Source of the DNA: Psychroflexus planctonicus
GTDB lineage: Bacteria; Bacteroidota; Bacteroidia; Flavobacteriales; Flavobacteriaceae
Length of the DNA stretch: 64,000 nt
Direction of reading: 5' to 3'
NCBI RefSeq assembly: GCF_014640195.1
Contig: NZ_BMGM01000002.1
Location: 62,001 to 126,000, forward strand
A program made the translations under genes and the position numbers. Shown here piece by piece: positions 55,725 through 64,000 of the stretch. Below the pieces are notes generated by a model, which had not been told where the DNA came from, searched no databases, and worked only from the letters and a program-made list of their open reading frames with translations. Numbering within the stretch: position 1 is the first letter of the stretch; every line of letters begins with the position of its first letter.

Positions 55725-56707
55725 ACCCGTTGTGCATTTAAACAATGTTAATTTTTAAATTGTTAATATTTCTATTAAAGATAAATTTATTGATGTATTG
55801 AATGAGAGTTAAAGCTGTTAATTTTGAAAGTATTCTAGTTTTAAATCCATCAAAAGTTTTTGCATAATTTCTACGTATCATGAACTGGTCACATAGTTGA
55901 GAAAATAAGGTTTCAATTCGCTTTCTTTTCTTTTTAAAAATGTAAGCTTGTTTCTTATAATTATCTTGATTTTTTCGCATTGGAACTTCTAGTTTAATTC
56001 GTTTGCTCTCAAACAAATCTAATTGATAATCAGCACTTAAATATCCTTTATCACCCAAAATAACACAATCACTAAATTGGTTTTTTAAATCCTTTAAATA
56101 ATGGATATCATGCACAGAAGCTTTGCTAATATCAAAACTTTTAAAAACACCTTCAACGGAACATACAGCATGGATTTTATAGCCGTAGAAATGCATGTTT
56201 TGACTTGCACAAAAACCTCTGTTTGGAGCACTGAAAAAATCTTCTTTGCAGATTTTACTGCTGTTGCTTCTTGATAATTTAACAACCTCTAAAGGCATAC
56301 TATCTACTACAAAATAATTTTCAAATTCAATAAGTTTTTCACAAATCTCGTTTCTTAAAAAATCAATAGCAAAAAATAATTTTCGTTTTCTCCTATTGTA
56401 AACCGAGCGTTTTATTTTGTGTTTTAAAAATTCTGGAAGTATTCTAAATAACTGACATTCACTATCAAAACTTAAATATTCAGAAGTTAAGTTTATAGCG
56501 ATTAACTCAATATCTTTTAGTTTTGGTTGTCTGTTTTGTCTTAGAAACTGCTCTTTATTTGTAATTCCCTTTAAAACTTTTAAAATTTTATTGTAATTTG
56601 TTTCAAAGTTGTTCATAGTATTTAATTGTTTGATATTCAAATAAATATACGACTTATTTGTAAGTCAATGAACAACTTTCTTATCTAAATTATAATGCAC
56701 AACGGGT
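55725..56707 (-). mobile_element. IS982 family insertion sequence
   Basis: The 983-bp element is bounded by near-perfect inverted repeats ACCCGTTGTGCATT (55725-55738) and its complement (56694-56707). A 7-bp target duplication ATTTAAA flanks it (55718-55724 and 56708-56714). It encodes one transposase. The size fits IS982. Confidence 0.93.
55738..56616 (-). CDS. IS982 family transposase
   Basis: The start is taken at MNNFETNYNKIL (complement of 56614-56616). The 292-residue DDE enzyme shows VVDSMPLEVVK with the first Asp, LGDKGYLSADYQLDLFESK with the second, and a C-terminal KKKRKRIETLFSQL with the Glu. The frame is intact, so the element may still be active. It ends at the left inverted repeat. 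Confidence 0.93.
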   Translation of the reverse strand: MNNFETNYNKILKVLKGITNKEQFLRQNRQPKLKDIELIAINLTSEYLSFDSECQLFRILPEFLKHKIKRSVYNRRKRKLFFAIDFLRNEICEKLIEFENYFVVDSMPLEVVKLSRSNSSKICKEDFFSAPNRGFCASQNMHFYGYKIHAVCSVEGVFKSFDISKASVHDIHYLKDLKNQFSDCVILGDKGYLSADYQLDLFESKRIKLEVPMRKNQDNYKKQAYIFKKKRKRIETLFSQLCDQFMIRRNYAKTFDGFKTRILSKLTALTLIQYINKFIFNRNINNLKINIV

Positions 56708-57104
56708 ATTTAAAACAATTTAGTACTATTTTAAACATTCTCTTAAATGAATTTTTACTTTTAAGTAGATTTATGTTATTTTTTTTCAATTCAGATTATA
56801 CCTTTAAAGTACCACTATAAAATACTATCCCCTAGCAAAATATTTAAAGCCTACGTTTCACTAGACCTTTACACACTTTTAGTAGTTTTTAAAAATCACT
56901 TAGCTGTTTACATTAAATAAATGTAGCTATATGATTGTATTTTGCTTAATTTCTTTGTTCATACTACTTCCATTTTATAAAAATTAAAGTAAAGGACCTA
57001 AATAAAATTAAAATTTTAATGAATACTGATATTTTTCTCTTATTTATGCAAAAAATGTAATAATAGTACTAAAAATAAGATAATTTATCACAAAAAAGTA
57101 GGAT

Positions 57105-57680
57105 ATGACAAAAAAAATATACACTCGAAATGATTTAGAAACTGTTTTAAGTTTACTAAACGAGCAAGAAAAAAATGTAAACGTCAATATCTCATTAGCG
57201 AAAAAAATTATCGAAAAAACCATTTTAGACAGTGAAAAGCTTTCTTTATTTTGTTCAAAAACTATTGATGTGCTCAAAGATGTAGAATTTAAGCATGCTG
57301 AATATGAAGATATTAAACGATTTGTTTATCGAGAATTTGAGGATATAGAAAGAGGTGATGAAAGAAGAAAGGAAAAGTTTAATATCTATGGTTTGAAAAA
57401 AATCGTTAGTCTGTGCGAGATATATACTCAACGGTACAACATTCATATTCCTGATTTTCAGAGCGATATATTCATCTACCGAGTCCCAAACCAAAGGGAA
57501 TTTGATATTGCTAAACAAAAATTCCACGAAGTACTATTATACTTAAAAGGGGATGACGTCGAAGAACCTGAAAATGTAACATTCTGCGTGAGAGGAACTC
57601 GTAAATTTATTGATATGACTGTAAATGAATTAAATAACCGAGCGTGGTTAGGCTTTGATTTTAGAAACAGTGAATGCTAA
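57105..57680 (+). CDS. unknown protein
   Basis: This 191-residue basic protein has a helical N-terminal half and a more mixed C-terminal half (FCVRGTRKFIDMTVNELNNRAW). No signal peptide or motif is recognised. It overlaps the next frame by a few bases, suggesting a small operon. The gap before it, 56715-57104, shows no gene. Confidence 0.55.
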   Translation: MTKKIYTRNDLETVLSLLNEQEKNVNVNISLAKKIIEKTILDSEKLSLFCSKTIDVLKDVEFKHAEYEDIKRFVYREFEDIERGDERRKEKFNIYGLKKIVSLCEIYTQRYNIHIPDFQSDIFIYRVPNQREFDIAKQKFHEVLLYLKGDDVEEPENVTFCVRGTRKFIDMTVNELNNRAWLGFDFRNSEC

Positions 57681-58054
57681 AATCCAATTACATGAACACA
57701 TTAAAATACGTAAAAGTAGAAGCAACTAATAAACTGAGAAGTGTTGATGCAAATAATTATGATGTCAAACTCGAGAAATTCTTAATTGATATCAAAAATA
57801 ACTCTGATTTTGAAAACTTTGATGAGTTATATTTTGGAACGAATGAAATTAATGAAAGTTACTTTTATTATTACTCAATTTGGCCAAGTACTGAATTTGA
57901 AAAGTTTATCAAATTCCATCAAGATTTAAATTTTGCTTGTTCTTACAATGATTTAGGAGAAAAATTAGATGAGAGTATTTTTAAAAATTCTGATTTTAAA
58001 AATGTCTATAAAGAATCGGTCAAATTCAGAAATTTAGTTGCTGAATTCTTGTAA
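57674..58054 (+). CDS. unknown small acidic protein
   Basis: The 126-residue frame may start at 57674, coupled to the gene before, or at the ATG at 57692 (MNTLKYVKVEATNK). It is rich in Asn, Asp and aromatic residues. No family is recognised. Confidence 0.5.
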   Translation: MLKSNYMNTLKYVKVEATNKLRSVDANNYDVKLEKFLIDIKNNSDFENFDELYFGTNEINESYFYYYSIWPSTEFEKFIKFHQDLNFACSYNDLGEKLDESIFKNSDFKNVYKESVKFRNLVAEFL

Positions 58055-58086
58055 AAAATAAAACAAGTAATGAAATATAAACTTAA

Positions 58087-58392
58087 ATGAGCATGGAAGA
58101 AAAAGAAGATAAAACAGTTTTGCAAATAGTTTTAGTGATGTTAAAAATCGTTCAATTTTTGATAAGCAATTTCTTCTTTGGGCTTTTTATAGCTGTTATA
58201 TACTACTTCATTTGGACTTACGTAAATTATGATTCTAAGGCAGCGATTGGACTAGTGATATCGCATGCTTTGGTCATGAAATTTATAAGACCCATCGTAT
58301 TTGACTCTGAAAATGATGATGAAGGATTGAGAAAAGATATCAAGGTTGAAATTGATTTAGTGAAAAAACAACTAATTGAAATAGATGAGTAG
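58087..58392 (+). CDS. small membrane protein
   Basis: The 101 residues have one or two membrane helices (about 13-45, VLQIVLVMLKIVQFLISNFFF and on) and an acidic C-terminal helix. It follows two unknown genes in the same direction. Confidence 0.55.
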   Translation: MSMEEKEDKTVLQIVLVMLKIVQFLISNFFFGLFIAVIYYFIWTYVNYDSKAAIGLVISHALVMKFIRPIVFDSENDDEGLRKDIKVEIDLVKKQLIEIDE

Positions 58393-58538
58393 TAATTTTA
58401 ATGAATCTACAAAAATCTTCGCTATTTTTTGTACAAGCAAAACCAACATCCTTTTGTATTTTCTATTTCTAGTGAAATAAAAAATATGCTTGTAAATAAA
58501 TGTATACATCAAGCAGGTAGATAAGAAGATACAAGAAC

Positions 58539-58562
58539 ACTCTAAAATCACAATTTTAGAGT
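58539..58562. repeat. perfect inverted repeat before the serine recombinase
   Basis: ACTCTAAAAT and ATTTTAGAGT pair around four bases. It may be a terminator for 58087-58392 or part of the res site of the recombinase 114 bp downstream. Confidence 0.5.
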
Positions 58563-58675
58563 ACACTTAAAATTGTGAATCTTAAAATTTAAAAAGATGA
58601 TGAAAAATTATAATTCTATGCCCGATAACTCACAAAAATAGGGTAGAGGTACTATAAATCTAAAAACATGATAAA

Positions 58676-59284
58676 ATGAAAATATTATATGTCAGAATAA
58701 GTACAGTTGAACAAAATTCCGAGAGACAATCAATTGATTCCGAAAATTATGATTTATTAATTGAAGATAAGTGCTCAGGTGCAATCCCATTTTTTGACCG
58801 TGTTGGAGGAAAAAGAATCAAAGACTTAGTTGAAAAAGACAATTCGCTTAGTCTTACAGTTCACCAAATTGATAGGTTAGGACGAAACCTAATTGATATT
58901 TTAAACACTATAGCTTACTTTAATAATAAAAGAGTAAATATTAATTTTTTCAAACAAGGATTGCAAACATTAAATGAAGATGGAAGTATAAATGATATTT
59001 CCAAAATGGTAATTTCAATCTTAGGCGTTGTTGCTGAAATGGAAAGAAAGCTGATTCGAGAGCGTCAGCTTGAAGGAATAGCCATTGCTAAAGCAAAAGG
59101 GGTTTATAAAGGAAGATTGAAAGGAAGTAAAGAAAATCTGCAACAATTTCTGAATAAACCCAAAAACAAAAAGGCTTTAGGCCTAATCGAAAAAGGCTAT
59201 AAGAATGTTGAAGTTGCAAAAATTGTTGGAATTCATTATAATACAGTTACAAAAATTAAAAGGTTTACTAAAAGTGTAGTATGA
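58676..59284 (+). CDS. serine recombinase (resolvase/invertase family)
   Basis: The 202 residues start MKILYVRISTVEQNSERQ with the catalytic S9 and R7, followed by HQIDRLGRNLIDIL and the E-helix VVAEMERKLIRERQLEGIAIAKAKGVYKGR (in part). A C-terminal HTH (VEVAKIVGIHYNTVTKIKR) binds DNA. It may resolve or invert DNA of the island. Confidence 0.93.
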   Translation: MKILYVRISTVEQNSERQSIDSENYDLLIEDKCSGAIPFFDRVGGKRIKDLVEKDNSLSLTVHQIDRLGRNLIDILNTIAYFNNKRVNINFFKQGLQTLNEDGSINDISKMVISILGVVAEMERKLIRERQLEGIAIAKAKGVYKGRLKGSKENLQQFLNKPKNKKALGLIEKGYKNVEVAKIVGIHYNTVTKIKRFTKSVV

Positions 59285-59350
59285 ATTATCTGCTTATAAA
59301 TGAAATTTTAGTTTTCTTACATACAATACAACATTAAGAAATTGACTATC

Positions 59351-59632
59351 CTATCTACTCTGACAACGTGAATTTTTCAAATAATCCATTAAGTCTTCTT
59401 TTAAAAAGTAAAGTTTTTTTGCTGGCTTGCAGTATGCAATTTCATTTTTATCTTTTAAGTTGTATAAAGTTTTTATTTTTATACCTAGAAAGTCTGCAGC
59501 TTCCTGTGCATCAAAATGATGCTTAACATCTTTCACAGTTCCTAGTCTGTCTATTTTTTCTTCTAACTTTTGTACATAATTAAGTATTTCTCCTATTTTT
59601 TCGGGTAAATCATTAAAACTTATATTTTCCAT
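59351..59632 (-). CDS. excisionase-like helix-turn-helix protein
   Basis: The 93-residue protein has a coiled-coil N-terminus and a MerR/excisionase-type winged HTH: FDAQEAADFLGIKIKTLYNLKDKNEI, then YFLKEDLMDYLKNS. It sits 115 bp downstream of the integrase gene on the same strand, the usual place of a recombination directionality factor. Confidence 0.82.
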   Translation of the reverse strand: MENISFNDLPEKIGEILNYVQKLEEKIDRLGTVKDVKHHFDAQEAADFLGIKIKTLYNLKDKNEIAYCKPAKKLYFLKEDLMDYLKNSRCQSR

Positions 59633-59747
59633 AACTATCTCTTTTATAGTTATATGATTTTTTTTAAAAAAGTTTTATTTTTTTTCATATTTTTCATTTA
59701 ATATTTTAAAAATAAAAGTTTTACTAAGTCTTTTTAGGCGTCACTTA

Positions 59748-61034
59748 CTACTTAATAGATAGACTACTTTGTAAATTACTTAGTTTATCATCATCTTCCT
59801 GATTTGAAAACTCTAAAATTTTACTATTAATTTTTTGGTAAGTTTCTTCTTCAAAACCTTTAAAATATAGCATTGTTGTTTCGAGCGAAGTGTGATTAAG
59901 TTTTTTACTTACTGCTTCTAAACGAACACCATTTAGAATTGAAATGGTTGCAAAAGAATGTCTAGCCCAGTAAAATGAAACCTTTTCATCTATATCAGAC
60001 ATCTCAACTAATTTGGAAAAATGTCGATTAATTCTTCGATTAAAATCCTTTTTTTTCTTGTACTGTTCTTCATTACTCATGTTCCGATTTAAAATATTAA
60101 AAACAAAATCGTCAGGCTTGTTTGGGTCAGGATTTCCATATTGGTTAAGTACTGATTTAGTAAAATCTGTGAGGTATATTTTTGATGTAAATCTTTTCTT
60201 TACATTATATTGTGTTTTTTTTCTTTCATATAAAAAATAATCATCTTTTAAGTCTCTATTTTTTATCATTATTATATCTTTTAAATTAAGTCCATTTGTG
60301 AGGTATGAAAAGAACCAGAAGTCCTTTGCCATTTTCTGTGCAGTACTTTTAGGTCTAATATCGAAGAGCTGTTGTACTTGACTCTTAGTCAATGCTTTTT
60401 TTTTGTTTTCTGCTTGAGGTATCGTATAGCCAAATCTTCCAAAAGGATACTTTTCTTTTGGAATAACCCCTTCATGAATAGCAAGATTAAATATAGTTCT
60501 TAAAGGTCTTAGATATATGCCAAGAGAACTAACTGAAAGTAATCCATTTTCAGTACAATACTTATCAAATTTAAATAGCCACTTTGAATTAATCTGATTA
60601 AAATCTAATTCTTTATCATTATTATATTTTTTTAAAAATTTTTGTGAATTTAAATATGTTTGAGCTGTTCCGTAGCTGCCAATATCCTTAAAATCATTAA
60701 TTTTCTTATTGTAGTAATATTTGAGATTTTTTTTACCACCAGAGCCATAGAAAAGTTCTTTAAACTCATCTTTATCAAAGTTTTTCATTTTGAGAATACA
60801 ATTATCTACTTTGTCTAAGAATTTTGACATTTCTAAGTTCATATTTCTATGTTTAGCAGCAGACTTATTTTTTATCCAAGAGTTTTCAAAATCCGCTTTT
60901 GACAACTTGAATGGCGTTCTAAAATAATATCTTTCTTTTGTGAATGAGTTATAAATAAAAAGTCGGATACTATGAAGTCCACGTTTGTTTTTATGACTTT
61001 TGTTAAGTTCTAAGTTTAGAGTAATTGAATTCAT
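59748..61034 (-). CDS. int: tyrosine integrase of the island
   Basis: The 428-residue protein has an Arm-binding and core-binding N-terminal half and a catalytic half of the Bacteroidota phage/ICE type. Seen are YWARHSFAT with R358 and H359, KKLNHTS with H381, and the nucleophile Y390 in TMLYFKGF. The first catalytic Arg is replaced in NGLNLKDI, as in IntDOT-like enzymes. The start lies 203 bp from attR. It would join the element to tRNA-Pro. Confidence 0.93.
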   Translation of the reverse strand: MNSITLNLELNKSHKNKRGLHSIRLFIYNSFTKERYYFRTPFKLSKADFENSWIKNKSAAKHRNMNLEMSKFLDKVDNCILKMKNFDKDEFKELFYGSGGKKNLKYYYNKKINDFKDIGSYGTAQTYLNSQKFLKKYNNDKELDFNQINSKWLFKFDKYCTENGLLSVSSLGIYLRPLRTIFNLAIHEGVIPKEKYPFGRFGYTIPQAENKKKALTKSQVQQLFDIRPKSTAQKMAKDFWFFSYLTNGLNLKDIIMIKNRDLKDDYFLYERKKTQYNVKKRFTSKIYLTDFTKSVLNQYGNPDPNKPDDFVFNILNRNMSNEEQYKKKKDFNRRINRHFSKLVEMSDIDEKVSFYWARHSFATISILNGVRLEAVSKKLNHTSLETTMLYFKGFEEETYQKINSKILEFSNQEDDDKLSNLQSSLSIK

Positions 61035-61236
61035 ATTTTTAAATGATTTTTTTATTTATATCACAGAATTTCAAAAAGTTTAGAAATAAACTGCTTAAAA
61101 TTTTTTGTGAATTATTTGTGAATAAATAAGGAAGTAAACTAATAGTACATGGTAACAAACATTCTATAATCATCACATATTCAAAACTATATGATATAAA
61201 CAGATAATAAAATGTAGTAAACAATGGGTATTTCTT

Positions 61237-61285
61237 CTGCTTTGGGAGCAGGAGGTCGCAGGTTCGAATCCTGCCACCCCGACTT
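61237..61285 (+). repeat. attR, right 49-bp direct repeat of the island
   Basis: It is identical to 18879-18927, comprising the 3' half of tRNA-Pro without its 5' half. Confidence 0.93.
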
Positions 61286-61287
61286 TT

Positions 61288-61346
61288 AGCCTTGCAAATA
61301 CAACTAAATTTTACTAAATAGTTGATTTTCAAGGCTTTTTTGTTTC
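61288..61346 (+). terminator. terminator that probably served tRNA-Pro before insertion
   Basis: AGCCTTG (61288-61294) and CAAGGCT (61330-61336) pair and are followed by a T-run. Its place just after the displaced 3' half of the tRNA fits the original chromosomal order. Confidence 0.6.
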
Positions 61347-61530
61347 TAGGAAAACCAAATAAAACCATATTTTACCTACCGCTGGTTACCTTTTCGGTTA
61401 CCCTAAAAAAAGGCTAATCCATTGCAGGCTAGTATCTTTGACAATAATTACTTATATTTGGACTTCGGTTTGGTTACCTATTTTAATGCAGATTGTTTTT
61501 AAATGTTTGTCTCATTTAATTGCAATCACG

Positions 61531-62157
61531 ATGAAAACTAGCAATTTTTCTTACTTATTTTGGATTAGACTTTCTAAAACAATCGACAACACAGCTCCTT
61601 TGTACCTCAGAGCTAAACTCGGATCTAGACGAAAAGAAATCAGTTTAAACACAAGAGTACCTATAGATTTATGGTGCAACGAATCTTTTAGAGCTTTGGG
61701 CAGATCGCCTGAAGCTAAACACATCAATCAGAAAATTTACGAAGCAATAGATAAGATTGAGCAAATTCTACTCGAATTTGAACGAACCAATAGATTTTTT
61801 TCACTCGAGAATTTTAAAAACGAGTTCACCAACGAAGAAGCAATTGAAGAAACCATGTTAGGTTTATTCGATTACCATGATGCGAAAATGGAAGATGTTT
61901 TAGCATATGGAACACTCAAAAATTACAAAACAACCAAGAAATATTTCAAGGATTTTTTAAGACTTAAAAAGCGCTCTAATATTTATGTAAAAGAATTAGA
62001 CTATAAAATGTGCATTGAGTTCGAATCCTACCTCCGAAAACAGCCAGGACTAAATAATAACGGTTTAATGAAACACATGGAGCGTTTAAAGAAATTGATG
62101 AACTTCGCACATACCTTAGAGTTAATCCCATCGCTACCGCACGAATCCTTTCGGTAA
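61531..62157 (+). pseudogene. truncated tyrosine integrase (N-terminal half only)
   Basis: The start is set at 61531 (MKTSNFSYLFWIRL), the usual beginning of Bacteroidota integrases. The 208 residues cover the Arm-binding and SAM-like core-binding domains. The catalytic domain is missing. The last codons (LPHESFR) are read from the palindromic element at 62133-62160, so the gene was cut when that element was joined here. Confidence 0.85.
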
Positions 62158-62185
62158 TATAAATCTAAAAGCTAATAGCTAAAAC
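62133..62185. repeat. palindromic element, left copy beside the nuclease gene
   Basis: The stretch begins GCTACCGCACGAATCCTTTC, identical to 63201-63220, lacks TGTG in the middle, and continues with TAATATAAATCTAAAAGC, similar to 63226-63245. Confidence 0.8.
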
Positions 62186-62192
62186 CCCATTT

Positions 62193-63017
62193 CTAAAAAT
62201 CAACTTCAAACCAAACAGGAATATGGTCTGAAATACGCCTAGCTTCTTTTAAATCATTAAAATCCAAGTAAAAATGAAGTACTCCACAATCTAAAACTTG
62301 AATTATTTCAGGATTCAAGAAGATGTGATCATAAGATGAAGCCAAGCAATCATTTTGTATGCATTTGGTTCTTAAAGACGTTTTTTGCTGAGCCATTACA
62401 GGGAGATAATTCATCTTTTTCAAAGGATTAAAAACACTATGCGAAGTAGGAACATTAAAATCACCAAGGAAAATCAATTGGTCATCAGGATATAATTTAG
62501 GGTATTGTTTAAAATACTTAATTTCTGTTTCTGGCTGTTTACCCTTAGGCACCGCATGAAAACTAACCAAGGTAACCACTTCACCTTTATATTGAATGCG
62601 CATCAAAAAGGGTTCTCGTTCAATTTCATTCACAAAGTTTTGATCTAACCAGGCCTTACCTATAATTTGAATTGTACTCGTTTTCCACAAATAGGCATAG
62701 CGCTCGCTACCGTAAGGTGAACTTTGTGTAGGATTACTAATTGTATAATCCCACTTCGCTCCTTTTCTATTTAGTTTATCTGCTAATCGAGCAACAGCTT
62801 TTGATCCACCAGGCCCAGCGACTACTTCTTGTAAAGCAACAACATCAAAATCCTTTAGTAAATCGGCCATATAAGCAATGCGTTCATCATTTTTGGATTT
62901 GCCCATATGTTGTATATTCCAGCTACTAAGTTTAATTTGGGCAATGCTGATGCTGGCCCAAAAGCAAATGAAAACAATTAAAATTATGCTTCTATTTGAA
63001 TAAAGTTTTCTCTTCAT
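62193..63017 (-). CDS. exported endonuclease/exonuclease/phosphatase family protein
   Basis: The 274-residue protein has a signal peptide (about 1-27, ending SISIA) and the DNase I-like fold: LSSWNIQHMG, VVALQEVV, LVSFHAVP, FLGDFNVPT and RRISDHIPVWFEV, the motifs that hold the metal and the catalytic His. It would cut nucleic acids or phosphoesters outside the cytoplasm. It lies between two copies of the palindromic element. Confidence 0.88.
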   Translation of the reverse strand: MKRKLYSNRSIILIVFICFWASISIAQIKLSSWNIQHMGKSKNDERIAYMADLLKDFDVVALQEVVAGPGGSKAVARLADKLNRKGAKWDYTISNPTQSSPYGSERYAYLWKTSTIQIIGKAWLDQNFVNEIEREPFLMRIQYKGEVVTLVSFHAVPKGKQPETEIKYFKQYPKLYPDDQLIFLGDFNVPTSHSVFNPLKKMNYLPVMAQQKTSLRTKCIQNDCLASSYDHIFLNPEIIQVLDCGVLHFYLDFNDLKEARRISDHIPVWFEVDF

Positions 63018-63155
63018 TTGATAAGTTATGATTATCCCTAATTTTTATCTACTTCGTAAATCAATGTTGTTTTTTGCAAAGCAAACCTATTTAAACAAAA
63101 CTCTATGAGCAATTTACATCTAAATAAATTGTATCACTGTTCACAACAATAGGCT

Positions 63156-63189
63156 GTTCATTGTCACCGAACTCATAAAAACAATGAAC
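63156..63189. repeat. inverted repeat next to the right palindrome
   Basis: GTTCATTGT and ACAATGAAC form perfect 9-bp arms just before the palindromic element at 63201. Confidence 0.6.
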
Positions 63190-63200
63190 GAATATACCCT

Positions 63201-63230
63201 GCTACCGCACGAATCCTTTCGTGTGGTATT
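63201..63230. repeat. palindromic element, right copy beside the recombinase
   Basis: CCGCACGAA and TTCGTGTGG pair with one mismatch around a short loop. This is the most complete of the three copies and lies 64 bp from the recombinase stop codon. Confidence 0.8.
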
Positions 63231-63293
63231 ATGAATCTAAAAGCGAACCTAAAAGCGAATAACTAAGAACTAATGGCTTAAGAAGAACTTAGA

Positions 63294-64000
63294 TTAAATT
63301 GCACTATAAAGTTTATCTAAAGGACTAATTTTTTTAGAACTTCCAGAATCAGTTACGTGTAAATATATTAACGTGGACTCTATTCTAGCGTGACCCAAAA
63401 GCTCTTTTAACGCAATGATATTTAAACCAGACTCCAATAAATGTGTAGCGTAAGTATGCCTGAGAACATGAGCGGTTATTTTTTTAGAAGTTTTTACATT
63501 ATTCTTGCTTTTAAAAATAATACGATGTATAGCTCCCGTAGTTATTGGTTTTGCTACTTCTGTATTAATTTCCCCACTATTAAATAAAAATTCTTCAGGT
63601 TCATAAAGCTGTATGTATTTTTGTAAACCACGAGAAAGCATTTCACCTAAAGGAACATAGCGGTCAAGTTTTCCTTTTTGTTTGGTAATTAAAACGCATT
63701 TTCGCATAAAGTCTACATGAGCTAATTTTAAGTTACACAACTCGTAGCTTCGTAAGCCACAACCATATAAGCAAGCTATAATTAAACGTTTTCGAAGACA
63801 CTTAGGTGAAGCTATAAGTTGCTTTACTTCTTGATGATTTAATACCACTGGCAGACTTCTATTTTGCTTTATTATGGGGAGATGAATTGAAATAGAATTC
63901 TCATCAATTAATTTATACATGGCTCTTAAACCATATATTACATGCTTAAAAAAACTTTCTGAAGGCGATGCATGTGCGTTTTTGCAATAAAATAGAAAAT
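63294..64000 (-). CDS. tyrosine recombinase (XerC/integron-integrase-like), cut by window edge
   Basis: The frame continues without stop from the internal Met at 63920 to the window edge, reading back through HASPSESFFKHVIYGLRAMYK, so the true start lies outside. Catalytic motifs are present: Arg in GCGLRSYELCNL, HVLRHTYATHLLESG, and GHARIESTLIYLHV with the Tyr. Recombinases of this wording occur in Bacteroidota next to IS91-type transposases or in integron-like arrays. Here palindromic elements follow it. Confidence 0.85.
   Translation of the reverse strand, partial: FLFYCKNAHASPSESFFKHVIYGLRAMYKLIDENSISIHLPIIKQNRSLPVVLNHQEVKQLIASPKCLRKRLIIACLYGCGLRSYELCNLKLAHVDFMRKCVLITKQKGKLDRYVPLGEMLSRGLQKYIQLYEPEEFLFNSGEINTEVAKPITTGAIHRIIFKSKNNVKTSKKITAHVLRHTYATHLLESGLNIIALKELLGHARIESTLIYLHVTDSGSSKKISPLDKLYSAI

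Larger units (their letters stand above)
18879..61285. mobile_element. 42-kb integrative defence island in tRNA-Pro
   Basis: The ends are defined by the 49-bp direct repeat. A tyrosine integrase (59748-61034) and an excisionase-like gene lie beside the right end. The cargo is dominated by phage-defence genes: CRISPR-Cas I-B, DISARM core, YeeABC-like, a UvrD-type helicase and a chaperone-TA-like trio. An IS982 copy has inserted. No relaxase, coupling protein, T4SS or phage structural genes were recognised, so transfer would need outside help. Confidence 0.9.

Noticed and set aside
18879-61285. Conjugative element (ICE) or prophage
   Set aside because: No relaxase, coupling protein, T4SS, capsid, portal or terminase genes were recognised.
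61039-61368. 109-residue minus-strand frame with SRGGRIRTCDLLLP
   Set aside because: It is translated from the antisense of the tRNA-Pro fragment at attR and is not a gene.

Overview
The window is AT-rich DNA from a bacterium of the Bacteroidota, most probably a marine or cold-living member of the Flavobacteriaceae. The evidence is gene content: GyrA, MarC, a Lacal_2735-type small protein and a THUMP-like methyltransferase all have flavobacterial character. Promoters of the TTTG-N19-TAnnTTTG type and the general lack of Shine-Dalgarno sites fit the same group. Genus and species cannot be fixed from sequence reading alone.

1-18.9 kb is ordinary chromosome. It holds the N-terminus of ClpC, gyrA, a TPR protein, a small unknown, marC, and then a compact alpha-glucan operon: PfkB-type kinase, GlgE maltosyltransferase, maltokinase, GlgB branching enzyme and a GH31 alpha-glucosidase. 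This is the GlgE route from maltose-1-phosphate to branched glucan. Small secreted proteins, a methyltransferase, tRNA-Ser(GCT) and tRNA-Pro(TGG) follow.

18.9-61.3 kb is a 42-kb integrative island inserted in the 3' half of tRNA-Pro. A perfect 49-bp direct repeat (18879-18927 and 61237-61285) marks its ends. A tyrosine integrase and an excisionase-like HTH protein lie next to the right end. No relaxase or conjugation genes were recognised, so it looks like a non-conjugative defence island. From left to right it carries: (i) a type I-B CRISPR interference module (cas8b, a separate cas11-like gene, cas7, cas5, cas6) with a 5-repeat array but no cas3, cas1, cas2 or cas4; (ii) a divergent protein with all three family A DNA polymerase motifs, next to iteron-like repeats; (iii) a cargo block of lipoproteins and unknowns; (iv) a membrane-anchored UvrD-type helicase with an embedded nuclease-like segment, zinc ribbon and TPRs; (v) a stretch that looks like an array of promoter-bearing gene cassettes with attC-like junctions; (vi) a NucS/DUF91-like nuclease; (vii) DISARM core genes (drmE-like, drmA, drmB) followed by an MmeI/YeeA-type adenine methyltransferase; (viii) a SecB-chaperone toxin-antitoxin-like trio with its own promoter; (ix) a YeeB-type helicase and YeeC-type GIY-YIG nuclease; (x) an IS982 element, unknowns and a serine recombinase.

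The main candidate for something undescribed is 38.9-54.8 kb. There DISARM core genes without drmC share a single methyltransferase with a YeeABC-type helicase/nuclease pair, and a chaperone-TA unit sits in the middle. Second candidates are the Cas3-less I-B module with a split large subunit, and the minimal polymerase-like protein.

61.3-64 kb, right of the island, holds the terminator that probably served the original tRNA-Pro, a truncated second integrase, a secreted DNase I-like enzyme flanked by two copies of a palindromic element (a third copy lies inside the island at 34.9 kb), and a tyrosine recombinase running off the edge.
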